A stretch of 41,516 nucleotides of DNA from Desulfovibrionaceae bacterium (GTDB taxonomy: Bacteria; Desulfobacterota; Desulfovibrionia; Desulfovibrionales; Desulfovibrionaceae): contig WSYE01000026.1 in the NCBI GenBank assembly GCA_009773665.1, forward strand, positions 1 to 41,516. The letters are read 5' to 3'. Of this stretch, positions 7,580 through 16,608 are shown one piece after another. A program made the translations under genes and the position numbers. The notes under the pieces were generated by a model. That model had not been told where the DNA came from and ran no database searches. It was given only the letters and a program-made list of their open reading frames with translations. How positions within the stretch are numbered: position 1 is the first letter of the stretch; each line of letters starts with the position of its first letter.

Positions 7580-9655
7580 ATGTCCTCAGTGAAACCGCGC
7601 ACAACATCCGCGCAGCATCCGACAGCACAACCGCCCGAGGCTGTCTTCATCACCTCCGCCCTGCACCCTGAAGCGTGGGCGGATTCTGCCATGGCGGGCG
7701 ACCGCCTGCTCTACGCCGGGCAGGACGCCGCCGCCTGCCAGACCCTGCTCACAGCCCTGGGAACACACTTCACGCACGTCCCCTTGGGGGAGTCCGTCAA
7801 CCGCCACGCCGAGGTGTTGCGAGACGACTTCATCAATCTGGACAAGCACCTGGACCAGCCCGTCGAGGACAGGTTGTGGCAAGCCAGCGACATGGCTGAA
7901 CGAAATCCCTTCACCTCGACACTCTTTCAGGACGCCTGCCTGTATCTCGCCTGCGAAGAGGTTCTTGATGTCCCGTTCGGACGGTTGCTCGTCGTGGTGG
8001 AGAATCCGTCACTGGGGCAAGCCCTCTTCCAGTTGGCCAAGCGCAAGGGATGGCGCTCGTCCTGGCGTACTGGCAGCACGCTGTGCGACGCATTCCCCTG
8101 GCTGATACGCTTCAAGAAACGCTGGACCTGCTTGCGGGAAGCCCTCCGGTGCAGGCTGGACCTGCTGAAAGATCTCCGCAGGCGCAAGGCGGTACTGGCC
8201 CGCCTCGGAATATCGCGCCCCAAGGCGGGTCCGCAGGCGTTCGATACGCTCCTCACCGTGTGGGCCGTTACAGATACCTTCCCCGCCTCGAGGCCCAAGA
8301 CCCACGACCCCTACTGGGGGGAATTGCCCGAATACCTGGCCCGCGAAGGCCAACGTGTGCTCTCTCTGGCCACGCCCGCAGCCTGGGTGGAACCCTTCGA
8401 GGACATCGCGGCCTCCATCGCGGCCTCCCCGGAGGCGGTCGTGCTGCCCGAGCAGTGCCAGAGCCTTCCCCGTGCCGCCTGGGACGCTCTGCGGACCCTG
8501 TTCTGGACGGCGAAACTGCGCACCCCGGTCATCCTGGCGGGCAAAGATTTGACGCAACTCATTCGCGACGGTGTTTGGCACGAGCGCGCCAAATCACGCC
8601 AGATGGTTGCGCTCGGATATGAGCGCGTCGGCCCGGCGCTCAAGGCATGGGGCATGGTTCCCAGGCAGGCGCTGCACCTTTATGAGAACCAGCCCTGGGA
8701 GAAATGCCTGCGTCGAGGCTTTAGGGACGCGTTGCCTCAGACCAGCCTCGCCGCCTGTCAGCATGTACCCTTTTCCCGGCTCTACCTCAGCTTCATTCCC
8801 TCCAGGCGCGAGCTGGATGCGGGGCTGACGCCGCACCGGCTCATTGTTCCGGGCGAGTTCTGGCGGGAGGTGTATCTCCAGGCAGGATATGCGCCCGATC
8901 AGATCGTAGTCGCCCCGTCCCTTCGCTTCAGTTACCTTTTCAGCTCCGCCTGCTCCGGTTCCCACGAGTTCGCCGGAGCATCCAAGGTCAACATCGTTCC
9001 ACAGACGCCCGATTCTCCTCCACAAGGAGGCATGGTCCCCCCCGCGCAGTCCGAAAGCCGGAAATCCGGGGCAATGCCCCTCACGATGCTGGTGGCGGGC
9101 GGCATGGACCCCATGGAGTTACGCGAACTGCTGCTGGCACGCCTCATTCCGGCCAGCCGCGTTCTGCTGGGGCTGGACGTGCTGCTCAAGTTCCATCCCA
9201 AGATGGAACCGTCTGCCGTCGCCGCCATCCTGGCCGACCTCAAACAGGTGCCTGGGTTCGGCTTCACGCTCACCACCCATGCGATTGCGGACCTGCTGCC
9301 CCAGGTGGACGCGGTGCTCTACACCAGCAGCGGCGTCTGCTACGAGGCACTGGCACACGGCAAGCACGCCCTGTATGTGGGGTCTGACATGCGTCTGGAC
9401 ATTAATAAACTGGACTGGTTCCCAGACCTGCACCGCAAAACCCGCTCTCCCCAGGAACTTTCCCGAGCCATCGAGGAAATCCTGAACGAATCCCCCGAGG
9501 CGGCACACACGCGCAAAGCCCAGGCGGCAGAATTGATCATACGCCTGTTCGCCTGCTCCAACACATCAAGCCTGCATGTCTTTCTCGGCAACTCGAAATG
9601 CGACAATAATTTGACTAACTTGGCTGAATGGACGACCAAATCCTTCGGCAACTGA
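7580..9655 (+). CDS. Large GT-B-like surface carbohydrate biosynthesis protein
   Basis: 691 residues, not confidently assignable. The C-terminal 200 residues read like the nucleotide-sugar-binding half of a GT-B fold or CDP-glycerol glycerophosphotransferase: LLKFHPKME, then DLLPQVDAVLYTSSGVCYEAL and a GKHALYVG strand, ending in an ELSRAIEEIL helix. The N-terminal half is divergent. Overall length and pattern recall the surface-carbohydrate proteins of Leptospira-type O-antigen loci (recalled, not searched). ATG 7580 is chosen because it lies 14 bases after the radical SAM stop; the open frame to 7382 overlaps that gene and shows no homology. No obvious ribosome site precedes it, suggesting coupling to upstream translation. 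Likely a glycosyl- or phosphoglycosyl-transferase acting in the cytoplasm. Confidence 0.7.
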   Translation: MSSVKPRTTSAQHPTAQPPEAVFITSALHPEAWADSAMAGDRLLYAGQDAAACQTLLTALGTHFTHVPLGESVNRHAEVLRDDFINLDKHLDQPVEDRLWQASDMAERNPFTSTLFQDACLYLACEEVLDVPFGRLLVVVENPSLGQALFQLAKRKGWRSSWRTGSTLCDAFPWLIRFKKRWTCLREALRCRLDLLKDLRRRKAVLARLGISRPKAGPQAFDTLLTVWAVTDTFPASRPKTHDPYWGELPEYLAREGQRVLSLATPAAWVEPFEDIAASIAASPEAVVLPEQCQSLPRAAWDALRTLFWTAKLRTPVILAGKDLTQLIRDGVWHERAKSRQMVALGYERVGPALKAWGMVPRQALHLYENQPWEKCLRRGFRDALPQTSLAACQHVPFSRLYLSFIPSRRELDAGLTPHRLIVPGEFWREVYLQAGYAPDQIVVAPSLRFSYLFSSACSGSHEFAGASKVNIVPQTPDSPPQGGMVPPAQSESRKSGAMPLTMLVAGGMDPMELRELLLARLIPASRVLLGLDVLLKFHPKMEPSAVAAILADLKQVPGFGFTLTTHAIADLLPQVDAVLYTSSGVCYEALAHGKHALYVGSDMRLDINKLDWFPDLHRKTRSPQELSRAIEEILNESPEAAHTRKAQAAELIIRLFACSNTSSLHVFLGNSKCDNNLTNLAEWTTKSFGN

Positions 9656-10198
9656 ATGAAACCGGAACCCAAGAAGCCTGCGCGACGCACGATCACGATT
9701 CGCCCACGCCGAAAGGCACCCCACCTGCCGGTCCTGGCGCATGGAGGTTTTATGATTGAAGGAGTCCTGCTTTTGCCTCGCCCTTGTCACGAGGACACCC
9801 GTGGCCGCCTGCTGCGCATGGTACGTTGCGACGACCCGGAGTTCGCGGGATTCGGGGAAGTCTACTTTTCCACCATTCGTCCAGGCATCATCAAGGGCTG
9901 GAAACTGCATAAGCGCATGGTTCTCAATCTCGCCGTTCCTGTGGGTTCGGTCCAGTTCGTCATCTATGACGACCGCCCAGGCTCACCTACCAGGGGAGGT
10001 GTCCAGACAGAAATCCTTGACTGCCATCCCTACCGTCTGCTCCAGCTACCTCCCGGCGTCTGGTTCGCTTTTCAGGGCAGAGCAGCCCACGAGTCCGTGG
10101 TGACCAACTGCGCCTCCATCCCTCACGATCCGCAGGAGTCGATCACCCTGCCACTCGATTCGCCGGAAATCCCCTACCGATGGAGCACCACGGATTGA
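9656..10198 (+). CDS. RmlC-like cupin, sugar 3,5-epimerase family
   Basis: 180-residue protein of the dTDP-4-dehydrorhamnose 3,5-epimerase (RmlC) cupin type. Conserved elements are EDTRGRLLRM, GEVYFSTIRPGIIKGWKLHK containing the family His, and VQFVIYDDR. ATG 9656 abuts the previous stop directly. A strong alternative is ATG 9752, preceded by GGAGG at 9743-9747 with a four-base spacer, which would give 148 aa starting MIEGVLLLP; the 32 extra N-terminal residues are Lys/Arg/Pro-rich and unconserved, so the shorter form may be the real one. It probably epimerises or isomerises a nucleotide-linked 4-keto sugar. An rfbA gene 23 kb away could supply dTDP-glucose, but rmlB and rmlD are not in the window. 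Confidence 0.78.
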   Translation: MKPEPKKPARRTITIRPRRKAPHLPVLAHGGFMIEGVLLLPRPCHEDTRGRLLRMVRCDDPEFAGFGEVYFSTIRPGIIKGWKLHKRMVLNLAVPVGSVQFVIYDDRPGSPTRGGVQTEILDCHPYRLLQLPPGVWFAFQGRAAHESVVTNCASIPHDPQESITLPLDSPEIPYRWSTTD

Positions 10199-10345
10199 GC
10201 GAATGGCCGACACCCGGCAGCCCGGCCCCATATATGGACGCCACAAGGAACTGGCCGCATGTCTCGGATAAGGAGAAAGAGTTGGAACGGTTTTGGCAAT
10301 GCTATTTGAAATGAAAGGTCTTCCAGCCATGACAAGGAGTATCTC
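10199..10345 (+). promoter_or_regulatory. Noncoding spacer with sigma-54-like -24/-12 element (10282-10298)
   Basis: This 147-base gap is the longest in the + strand glycan operon. At 10282-10298 the sequence TTGGAACGGTTTTGGCA fits the sigma-54 consensus TTGGCACG-N4-TTGCW with two mismatches and keeps the invariant GG and GC at the correct spacing. It would start transcription near 10310, upstream of the GT2 gene at 10346. AAGGAG lies at 10332-10337 before that start. No activator site or terminator is evident. The element is a pattern match only. Confidence 0.3.
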
Positions 10346-11281
10346 TTGCGCCGCGCCTCTCCCCTGGTGACCGTCCTGATGACGGTCCGCAACGGCGAAC
10401 CCTATGTGCGCCAGGCCGCAAAGAGCGCCTTGGAGCAGACCATGGGGGATCTGGAACTTCTGGTGGTGGACGACGCCTCCACGGATTCCTCGCTCGACAG
10501 CATCCGGGCTCTCGGGGACGACCGCGTGCGGATTATCCTTAACGGGCGTCCTGGCCGCACCAGCGCCCTGAACGAAGGGCTGCGTCATGCCAGGGGCGAG
10601 TTCGTAGCCATCCTGGATGCTGACGACATCGCCACGCCCAACCGCTTGCAGCTTCAGCTGGACTCTCTTGAGCACCACCCTGACGTGGTGATGATCGGCG
10701 GCGGATATCGTGCCATCGACCCGCAAGGCGAAGTGCTGGCGGAACACCTCATGCCCGCAGGCCACCAAGACATTCTGAACTGTCTGCCGGTGTGGAACCC
10801 GATTCCGCACTCCACCATGACCTATCGCCGCAGGCAGATCATGGCGCTTGGGGGATACCCCGCCAGATACTTCTGGGCGCAGGATTTCGCCTTGATTCTC
10901 AAGGCGGCCAGCCGCCACACTCTGGCCAATATTCCGGAGGTGCTCAGTTCGATCCGTCAGCATCCGAGACAAATGACGGCCCGGCCTGAGAACACTTCCC
11001 ATCGGCTTCTCGATTCCTACCAGCTGCTGCGCAAGGCGCGCTTCATACCGGGCGTGGCCGAAGCGTCCCAGGCTGAAGGGCGCAGGGTCTGCGCGGGGCT
11101 GGCCCGCGAATATCTGACTCACCTCGCAAGCATGGGCAAAGGTGGGCGGGCGCTGGCCTTTCGCCTCACCTGCGTGCTTGAGGACCCTTGGGACCGGGAA
11201 CTCCGTAAGGCCCTCGGCCCGATTCCCCGCTGTATCGTTTCCCAACAACCCGGCCAACCCCAACGTGGAGTCGATGGATGA
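10346..11281 (+). CDS. Family 2 glycosyltransferase
   Basis: GT-A fold inverting glycosyltransferase, 311 aa. The N-terminal VTVLMTVRNGEPYV, the VVDDASTDSS nucleotide-binding segment and the LDADDIATP variant of the DXD metal motif are all present within the first 105 residues. Later residues (YFWAQDFALILKA) match the acceptor-domain ED/QD region. The start is TTG at 10346, supported by AAGGAG six bases upstream; no in-frame ATG gives the N-terminal beta strand. The stop overlaps the next ATG. Likely transfers a sugar from a nucleotide donor to the growing lipid- or protein-linked glycan on the cytoplasmic face. Confidence 0.9.
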   Translation: MRRASPLVTVLMTVRNGEPYVRQAAKSALEQTMGDLELLVVDDASTDSSLDSIRALGDDRVRIILNGRPGRTSALNEGLRHARGEFVAILDADDIATPNRLQLQLDSLEHHPDVVMIGGGYRAIDPQGEVLAEHLMPAGHQDILNCLPVWNPIPHSTMTYRRRQIMALGGYPARYFWAQDFALILKAASRHTLANIPEVLSSIRQHPRQMTARPENTSHRLLDSYQLLRKARFIPGVAEASQAEGRRVCAGLAREYLTHLASMGKGGRALAFRLTCVLEDPWDRELRKALGPIPRCIVSQQPGQPQRGVDG

Positions 11282-12252
11282 CCAGTTTTCCCCAGACCGC
11301 CTGCCCCGTTCACAACCTTCCCCTGGCCGAGCGGCCCGACAGCCTGCTCTGTCCCGAAGGGTGCAGTTACCCCATAAAAGGCGGCGTCCCGCGCTTCGTG
11401 GCCACGGACGGATACGTCAGCCGTTTCGGCTTCCAATGGAACACCTTCGCCAAATCCCAACTGGATTCCTACACTGGCCAGCCCGTCAGCCGCGACAGGC
11501 TGCAACGCCTCTGCGGCGGCGACCTCTCCGTGCTGAAGGATAAGCTGGTCCTCGAGGCAGGTTGCGGCGCGGGCCGTTTCACGGAAGTCATCCTGAACGC
11601 CGGGGGCACGGTGGTGGCCATGGACCTCTCAAGCGCCGTGGAAGCCAACCAAGCCAACAACGGTGCGAACCCCAGCCTGCAGATCCATCAGGCGGACATT
11701 GAGAAGCTGCCCTACGCCCCCGGACAGTTCGACGTGGTGATCTGCGTGGGCGTGCTTCAGGCGACGCCCGACCCCGAACGGGCCATCGCCGCGCTGGCAG
11801 CCCAGCTCAAGCCCGGAGGTCTGCTGGTCATCGACCACTACGGCATGGACTACACCCTGGCCGAATCCCGGCGCGTGCTGCGGAAGATGCTGTTGGCCCT
11901 GCCAGATTCCTGGTCCATCCCCGTGGTCAGAGCCGTGGTGAACACCTTGTGGCCCATCCACCGCATGTTCTGGCATCTGCGGGCCTTCCCTATAATGGTG
12001 CGCCTGCGCGAACGGTTCGTGAAGCTTTCCCCGGTGCTGGACTACCACACCATCTACCCCCAGCTGCCGCCTCACATTCTGCACGAGTGGGCCATTCTGG
12101 ACACCCACGACAACACCACCGACCACTTCAAGCATCTGCGTGCGCCAGAAGACACCCGAAGAACGCTTGAAACGCTGGGTCTGGAGGGCATCGTGGTGGA
12201 AAGGGCCGGAAACGGCGTGGAAGCCAGGGCTGTCAGGCCGACAGCGGCCTAG
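11278..12252 (+). CDS. Class I SAM methyltransferase with Trm112-like N-terminus
   Basis: 324 aa. The first 40 residues (CPVHNLPL, LLCPEGCSYPIKGGVPRFV) form a Trm112-like zinc-binding lead found in many surface-glycan methyltransferases. Methyltransf_11 motif I is EAGCGAGRF at 93-101, followed by a VAMDLSSAV acidic strand end and the PDPERAIAALAAQLKPGG motif. The ATG overlaps the GT2 stop (ATGA). It is the last gene of the rightward operon, ending 95 bases before a bidirectional terminator hairpin. Acceptor unknown; a sugar O-methylation or carboxyl methylation is plausible. Confidence 0.85.
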   Translation: MTSFPQTACPVHNLPLAERPDSLLCPEGCSYPIKGGVPRFVATDGYVSRFGFQWNTFAKSQLDSYTGQPVSRDRLQRLCGGDLSVLKDKLVLEAGCGAGRFTEVILNAGGTVVAMDLSSAVEANQANNGANPSLQIHQADIEKLPYAPGQFDVVICVGVLQATPDPERAIAALAAQLKPGGLLVIDHYGMDYTLAESRRVLRKMLLALPDSWSIPVVRAVVNTLWPIHRMFWHLRAFPIMVRLRERFVKLSPVLDYHTIYPQLPPHILHEWAILDTHDNTTDHFKHLRAPEDTRRTLETLGLEGIVVERAGNGVEARAVRPTAA

Positions 12253-12347
12253 AGCCTGTTTACGGGAGGGAGGCGTGCCGTGAGCGCAGCCCCAGTGCCC
12301 AATGGGCGGATCATTGCCGAGCTGAACACGCCAAGTGAATGAGACAT

Positions 12348-12384
12348 AAAGCCCCGGAAGCCTGTAAGGGGCTTCCAGGGCTTT
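12348..12384. terminator. Bidirectional intrinsic terminator between convergent operons
   Basis: A 15-base stem with one C/A mismatch: left arm AAAGCCCCGGAAGCC at 12348-12362, right arm GGCTTCCAGGGCTTT at 12370-12384, seven-base loop. The right arm ends in TTTT and the left arm begins after ATAAA, so both strands have short U-tracts. It lies in the 169-base gap between the rightward operon ending at 12252 and the leftward operon ending at 12422, the expected position for a shared terminator. Confidence 0.82.
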
Positions 12385-12421
12385 TCTGCCTGAAGAACAA
12401 CCGTATCTACCTGTCGGGGGG

Positions 12422-13888
12422 CTATCGGCAAACGCTGCTCCTCTTGAAATCCTCGATGACTTCCTCGAACCAGTCCAGGTAGTCGGCGTGCATGCGCTGG
12501 CGGGAGAAGCGGGTTGCTGCCACGTTCGCGGCCCGCTCACCCATGGCTTGGGCCAAAGACGGGTCGTGCTCCAAAATTGCCAGCCGTTCGGCGAACATGG
12601 CGTCGTCGCCAAGCCCGACCAGAAACCCCGTCTCACCGTCACACACCTGCTCCGGGATGCCTCCCACGGCGGAGGCCACCACGGGCGTGCCGCAGGCCAT
12701 GGCCTCCAGAATCACCGTGGGGAAGGTTTCGGCCCTGGCTGGATGGGCGTACACGTCGGCAGCGCGGTAATACTCGGCCACCTGGGCCGGATCGCTCACA
12801 AAGGGCAGGATGCGCACGTCTCCGCCCAGGTCATTGTCCGGCCTGCTGCCGCCCAGAGCCAGGAGCACCGTGTTTCGCGAAAACCGTCCGGACAGGCGCG
12901 CAAACGCCCGCTTCAGGGTAGGGTAGTCCTTCCAGAGGTTTTCGCGCGGATCCTCGGCAACGAACAGCGGAATGAAGGCATCCTCAGGCAATCCCAGCCT
13001 GCGCCGGGCAGCCATCTTGTCGCCCATGCGGAAAACACCAGTGTCGATGCCGTTGGGTATCACGCGCGTTAGCGCCATCCCAGCAGCCAGCATGGACGCC
13101 TCCACCTTGTCCAGAAGCCATCTGGAAGGGGTGGTGACGTACATACGCGACCGGGCGTAGATCGCCTTCTTGCGCTCACAGTTGCGTGCTGTGCCGTCTT
13201 TCTTCAGTGGCGGGTAGATCCCCAGGTCCGGGCATTGGCCGCAGCCGGTCTTCCAGCGCTCACACTGGAAGCTGTGGACGCAATGCCCCCCCAGCAGCCA
13301 GGCGTCGTGCAGGGTCAGCACCACGGGGTGGCGGCGGCTCCAGGCAGGCAGGAGGTTCAGGTCAAAAAAACCGTGGTGCAGGTTGTGGCAGTGGATGACG
13401 TCCGGCCGCATGGGCAAACGCTCCAGCAGGGCACGGCTGCCGGGGTGGTTGAACACCTCCAGACCCCGGTCTTCGTGATATGATCGCACTGGGTGGGCAA
13501 GCTGCCTTCGCACCCGGCGCGCCAGATCAGCAGCGACGCCCAAACGCTCCGCCTTATCCGCCAGGGCGTGGCAAAACCCCTCCCAGCGCCGCAACAGCGG
13601 CGGGTCGGGAATGGCCAGCACATGATCGTCCGGCAGAGTCTTGCGGCTCACCGCCAGCCAGGCTTCATGCCCTGCGGCCTTGAATCCGCGAAACAGGTCC
13701 ACGGCGATGCCGGATGCCCCGCCCTTGCTGTCCAGGCAGTTCACCAACAGGACGTTGCGCTTCGGCTTGGCCGCACTGCCGACTTTTCCGACCGCTTCCT
13801 GTATGGCATGCGTCCGCCACTCACCGGAGAGGACTTCGGTTGCAGGACGTATCGGGGCGACATCGCATGCCGGGAAAGGCTCGCTCAT
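12422..13888 (-). CDS. Family 4 glycosyltransferase (GT-B)
   Basis: 488-residue retaining glycosyltransferase. After about 42 variable residues the N-terminal Rossmann domain starts with NVLLVNCLDSKGGASGIA, a donor/acceptor loop typical of GT4; DVIHCHNLHHGF follows. The C-terminal donor domain contains ILPFVSD, then ADVYAHPARAETFPTVILEAMACGTPVVAS, the conserved E-x7-E region, and GGIPEQV. Its ATG overlaps the stop of the upstream radical SAM gene (ATGA), and it is the last gene of the leftward operon. It is close to the glycosyltransferases that begin with a host-lipid or sugar acceptor in capsule and O-antigen loci; the sugar is unknown. Confidence 0.9.
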   Translation of the reverse strand: MSEPFPACDVAPIRPATEVLSGEWRTHAIQEAVGKVGSAAKPKRNVLLVNCLDSKGGASGIAVDLFRGFKAAGHEAWLAVSRKTLPDDHVLAIPDPPLLRRWEGFCHALADKAERLGVAADLARRVRRQLAHPVRSYHEDRGLEVFNHPGSRALLERLPMRPDVIHCHNLHHGFFDLNLLPAWSRRHPVVLTLHDAWLLGGHCVHSFQCERWKTGCGQCPDLGIYPPLKKDGTARNCERKKAIYARSRMYVTTPSRWLLDKVEASMLAAGMALTRVIPNGIDTGVFRMGDKMAARRRLGLPEDAFIPLFVAEDPRENLWKDYPTLKRAFARLSGRFSRNTVLLALGGSRPDNDLGGDVRILPFVSDPAQVAEYYRAADVYAHPARAETFPTVILEAMACGTPVVASAVGGIPEQVCDGETGFLVGLGDDAMFAERLAILEHDPSLAQAMGERAANVAATRFSRQRMHADYLDWFEEVIEDFKRSSVCR

Positions 13889-15150
13889 CGCCGGAAAGCC
13901 TCCTGGAATTTCTTCTCCCAGCGGCGCACCATGTCGTAGTCCACGTTCTTGACCAGCGGCATTTTGTGCACCACGTTCATCTCGAACGAGTTGAAGTCCC
14001 TTGTGGTCAGCATGTCCTCTGCCACCAGCTCATCGTAATACTTGGAGCCAGGGAAGGGCACCATCCAGTTGAAATAATACATGGTGGGGCGCAGTTCATC
14101 TACGAAGGAGAAATCCTCGGCCAGGTCTTCCTCGGTTTCGCCGGGAATGGCCGAGAGGATGTTGGCCAGGAGCAGCTTGCCGGTCTTTTTCCAGATCTTC
14201 CCGGCGGTCAGGTTCTGTTCACGTGTGGTCTGCTTGTCCATGAGCTTCAGCTTGTGGTTGGACCCGGACTCGAACCCGAAGCTGATGAGGTTGCAGCCTG
14301 TGGCTGCCAGGCGATCCGACATGTCCTGGTCGAAATAGTCCACGCGGGCGCTGATGTCGTACTCCATGTTGTACTTTCGCTCTGCCAGAAGCCTTGTGAA
14401 CACGTTGATACGGGCGCGATTCACCGTGAACATGTCGTCCATGATGAAGAACTTTTTCACGCCCAGCTCGTCGCGGTAATAGTCCACTTCACGCAGGATG
14501 TTCTCAGCCGAACGAAACTTGATCCTGTTGCCGTAGATGCTCTTCTGCACGGGCTGGCAGTATTTGCAACGGCCCGGACACCCCCGGCTGGTGACGATGA
14601 AGCCGCACTTTTTGCGCCGCACCACGTCTTCGTAAAGCGGAGAAAGATACGGCAGCGGAATGGACTCGATCTCGCGCAGCGGTTCGGCGTGGATCAGGCG
14701 CTCCGGCTTCTGGCCTTGTTCGATGGCCTCGCAGAGCGCGGGCAGCGTATGGTCGCCCTCGCCCACCACGATGTGGTCAAAGGCCGGGATATCCAGGCAG
14801 TCCTGCGGGACGCAGGTGACGTGAGGGCCGCCAACCAGGGTCACGATGCCCAGGGACTTGGCTATTTCGCAAAGCTTGATGGCAAACTCCCGGTTGGGAG
14901 TCTGGAAACCGCAGGCCAGTACTTTGGGCTGTATCTCGCGCAGACGTGTTTCGACATCCTCCCAGTCTTTGACCATGCGCAGATCCAGGTACTCAACGCC
15001 GTGTCCCTTGGCGCGCAACGCCCCCCCGAGCGTGGTGAGCCCGTAGGGGATGATGTACGTGTCCAGGCCGTCGAAGCCGGGCGCGAAGTTGCGCTCGAAG
15101 GCGTCAAAGCCGATATTTCTGATCCCAACGTGACTGAGTACCACCTGCAT
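13885..15150 (-). CDS. B12-binding-type radical SAM protein (BchE-like)
   Basis: 421 aa. Residues 1-150 resemble the cobalamin-binding-like Rossmann domain of the BchE group (GLTTLGGALRAKGH, LVGGPHVT, HIVVGEGDHTL). The radical SAM CX3CX2C is C191, C195, C198 (SRGCPGRCKYC), followed by the Elp3/NifB-like core with MDDMFTVNRAR and ISFGFESGS, and AIPGETEED. I placed the start at ATG 15150, preceded by GGGAGG; the frame is open to 15270 but those 40 residues overlap the gap and are not conserved. Family members perform methylations, ring closures and oxidative changes on unactivated carbons. Target here unknown; the gene context suggests a sugar or lipid carrier. Confidence 0.87.
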   Translation of the reverse strand: MQVVLSHVGIRNIGFDAFERNFAPGFDGLDTYIIPYGLTTLGGALRAKGHGVEYLDLRMVKDWEDVETRLREIQPKVLACGFQTPNREFAIKLCEIAKSLGIVTLVGGPHVTCVPQDCLDIPAFDHIVVGEGDHTLPALCEAIEQGQKPERLIHAEPLREIESIPLPYLSPLYEDVVRRKKCGFIVTSRGCPGRCKYCQPVQKSIYGNRIKFRSAENILREVDYYRDELGVKKFFIMDDMFTVNRARINVFTRLLAERKYNMEYDISARVDYFDQDMSDRLAATGCNLISFGFESGSNHKLKLMDKQTTREQNLTAGKIWKKTGKLLLANILSAIPGETEEDLAEDFSFVDELRPTMYYFNWMVPFPGSKYYDELVAEDMLTTRDFNSFEMNVVHKMPLVKNVDYDMVRRWEKKFQEAFRR

Positions 15151-15221
15151 GTCAGCCTCCCGATCTCCACGCCCTGTGAAAGTTATAAACCTTTGCTTGC
15201 GTGCAAAAAACGCCGTTTGCG

Positions 15222-16607
15222 CTAGGATGCGGCTTTTGCCGCACTGCGTTTGCGGCGGTGTTCCGCCCAAGCCTGTTCAGCTTCGCCGCGCAGCCGGATA
15301 AGGTCCTCGCCCGACAGATCGTCGGTACGGACCACCGAGTTGTGATATCCATCGTAGTCGTCGTAATTGGTGGACAGCAGATGCCCTTTCTCCAGCAGAT
15401 GCTTGTGGAACTGGCTTCCGGGAAAGGGCGTGGCAATGGAAAACTGGAGGCTGTCCGGGTCCAGGGCCAGGGCGGTCTCGATGGTCTGGCGCGCGGTTTC
15501 CTCGGTTTCTCCGGGCAGGCCGAACATGAAGGTCAGGTGGTAGGAGATGCCGAGTTCACGGGTGATGCGCACGGTATCGGCCACCTTGGCCAGATCGAGT
15601 CCCTTGCAGGCCCTGTTCAGCAGATCCTGCGAACCGGACTCCACGCCGTACTTGAGCGCGGTGAGACCTGCCTCCTTGAGGGCCTCCAGGGTCTCGCGGT
15701 CCATCTGGTCCGCCCTGGCCATGATGGCCCATGGCAGGTTCAAGCCCCGGTCCTTGATTTCCCTGGCCAGCGCGATGACGCGCTTCTTGCCGATGTTGAA
15801 GGTGTCGTCGTCGAAATAGAAGGACTTGAACCCGTACTGCTTCACGCAGGTTTCGATCTCGTCCACCACATCCTTGGGGGAGCGGGTTCTGTAGGAATTG
15901 CCGCCGTACATGAGCTGCGGCCACGCGCAGAAGATGCAGCCGAAGGGGCATCCCCTGGAGGCGATCACCTGAAGCGAGGGTGCCGGGATGCCCCCGGGTC
16001 GGTCGCAGTAGCGCTCCAGGGACATAAGCTCACGGGCTGGCCAGGGGAAGGCGTCCAGGTTTTCCTGGAGCTTTCCGGCCGGGTTGACCGCGATGGAGCC
16101 GTCTGCGCGCTTGAAGATGAGCCCCGGCACGGTGTCGGGGCTCAGCCCGTCGCGCAGGTGTTTCAGCAGGTCCAGCAGATTGAATTCATATTCGCCGGTG
16201 AGCACGTAGTCCGCCTGGGCGTGACGCTCCAGGAAATCCGGCCTGGACATGCCGAAGTGCGCGCCGCCGAGCACGATGCGCACCTTCTCGCCCAGCAGGG
16301 CGCGGGTGCGTTCCAGGATGCGCATGTCCACATTCAGGGACGCGGTGGATATTTCATAGAAGATGACGTCAGGCGCGAAGGCCTCCAGGCGGGCGAAAAA
16401 GGCATCCTCGCCGATCTCATCGGCGATGGCGTCCACCAGGGACAGCTGGAAGCCCGCATCGCGCAGCAGAGCCGCCGAATAGGCCAGAAAGAAGGGGAAG
16501 GGCATGTAGGAACAGCCCTCCTTCTCGAAATGGGGCCAGCGCGATCCGGCACGCACGCCATAGAATCCGGGCTTCTTCCAGGGAGCGTTGGCGAGAAAAA
16601 CCTTCAT
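15222..16607 (-). CDS. B12-binding-type radical SAM protein
   Basis: 461 aa with the same architecture as its downstream neighbour. The N-terminal B12-like domain shows YSAALLRDAGF and IVLGGAHFGM plus DYVLTGEYE, and the radical SAM triad is C220, C224, C227 (SRGCPFGCIFC). Later motifs FYFDDDTFNIGK, LKYGVESGS and FGLPGETEE are typical of the family. ATG 16607 has AAGGAG five to ten bases upstream and lies one base after the stop of the GT4 gene, so it is chosen over the longer open frame to 16820. A 71-base gap separates it from the next radical SAM gene. The two proteins are clearly divergent, not a recent duplication, suggesting successive steps. Confidence 0.88.
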   Translation of the reverse strand: MKVFLANAPWKKPGFYGVRAGSRWPHFEKEGCSYMPFPFFLAYSAALLRDAGFQLSLVDAIADEIGEDAFFARLEAFAPDVIFYEISTASLNVDMRILERTRALLGEKVRIVLGGAHFGMSRPDFLERHAQADYVLTGEYEFNLLDLLKHLRDGLSPDTVPGLIFKRADGSIAVNPAGKLQENLDAFPWPARELMSLERYCDRPGGIPAPSLQVIASRGCPFGCIFCAWPQLMYGGNSYRTRSPKDVVDEIETCVKQYGFKSFYFDDDTFNIGKKRVIALAREIKDRGLNLPWAIMARADQMDRETLEALKEAGLTALKYGVESGSQDLLNRACKGLDLAKVADTVRITRELGISYHLTFMFGLPGETEETARQTIETALALDPDSLQFSIATPFPGSQFHKHLLEKGHLLSTNYDDYDGYHNSVVRTDDLSGEDLIRLRGEAEQAWAEHRRKRSAAKAAS

Positions 16608-16608
16608 A

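Noticed and set aside
10046..11263. 405-codon open frame on the - strand
   Set aside because: Antisense to the GT2 gene, which has clear GT-A motifs.
13714..15225. 503-codon open frame on the + strand
   Set aside because: Antisense shadow of the radical SAM and GT4 genes; repetitive His/Val-rich translation with no motifs.
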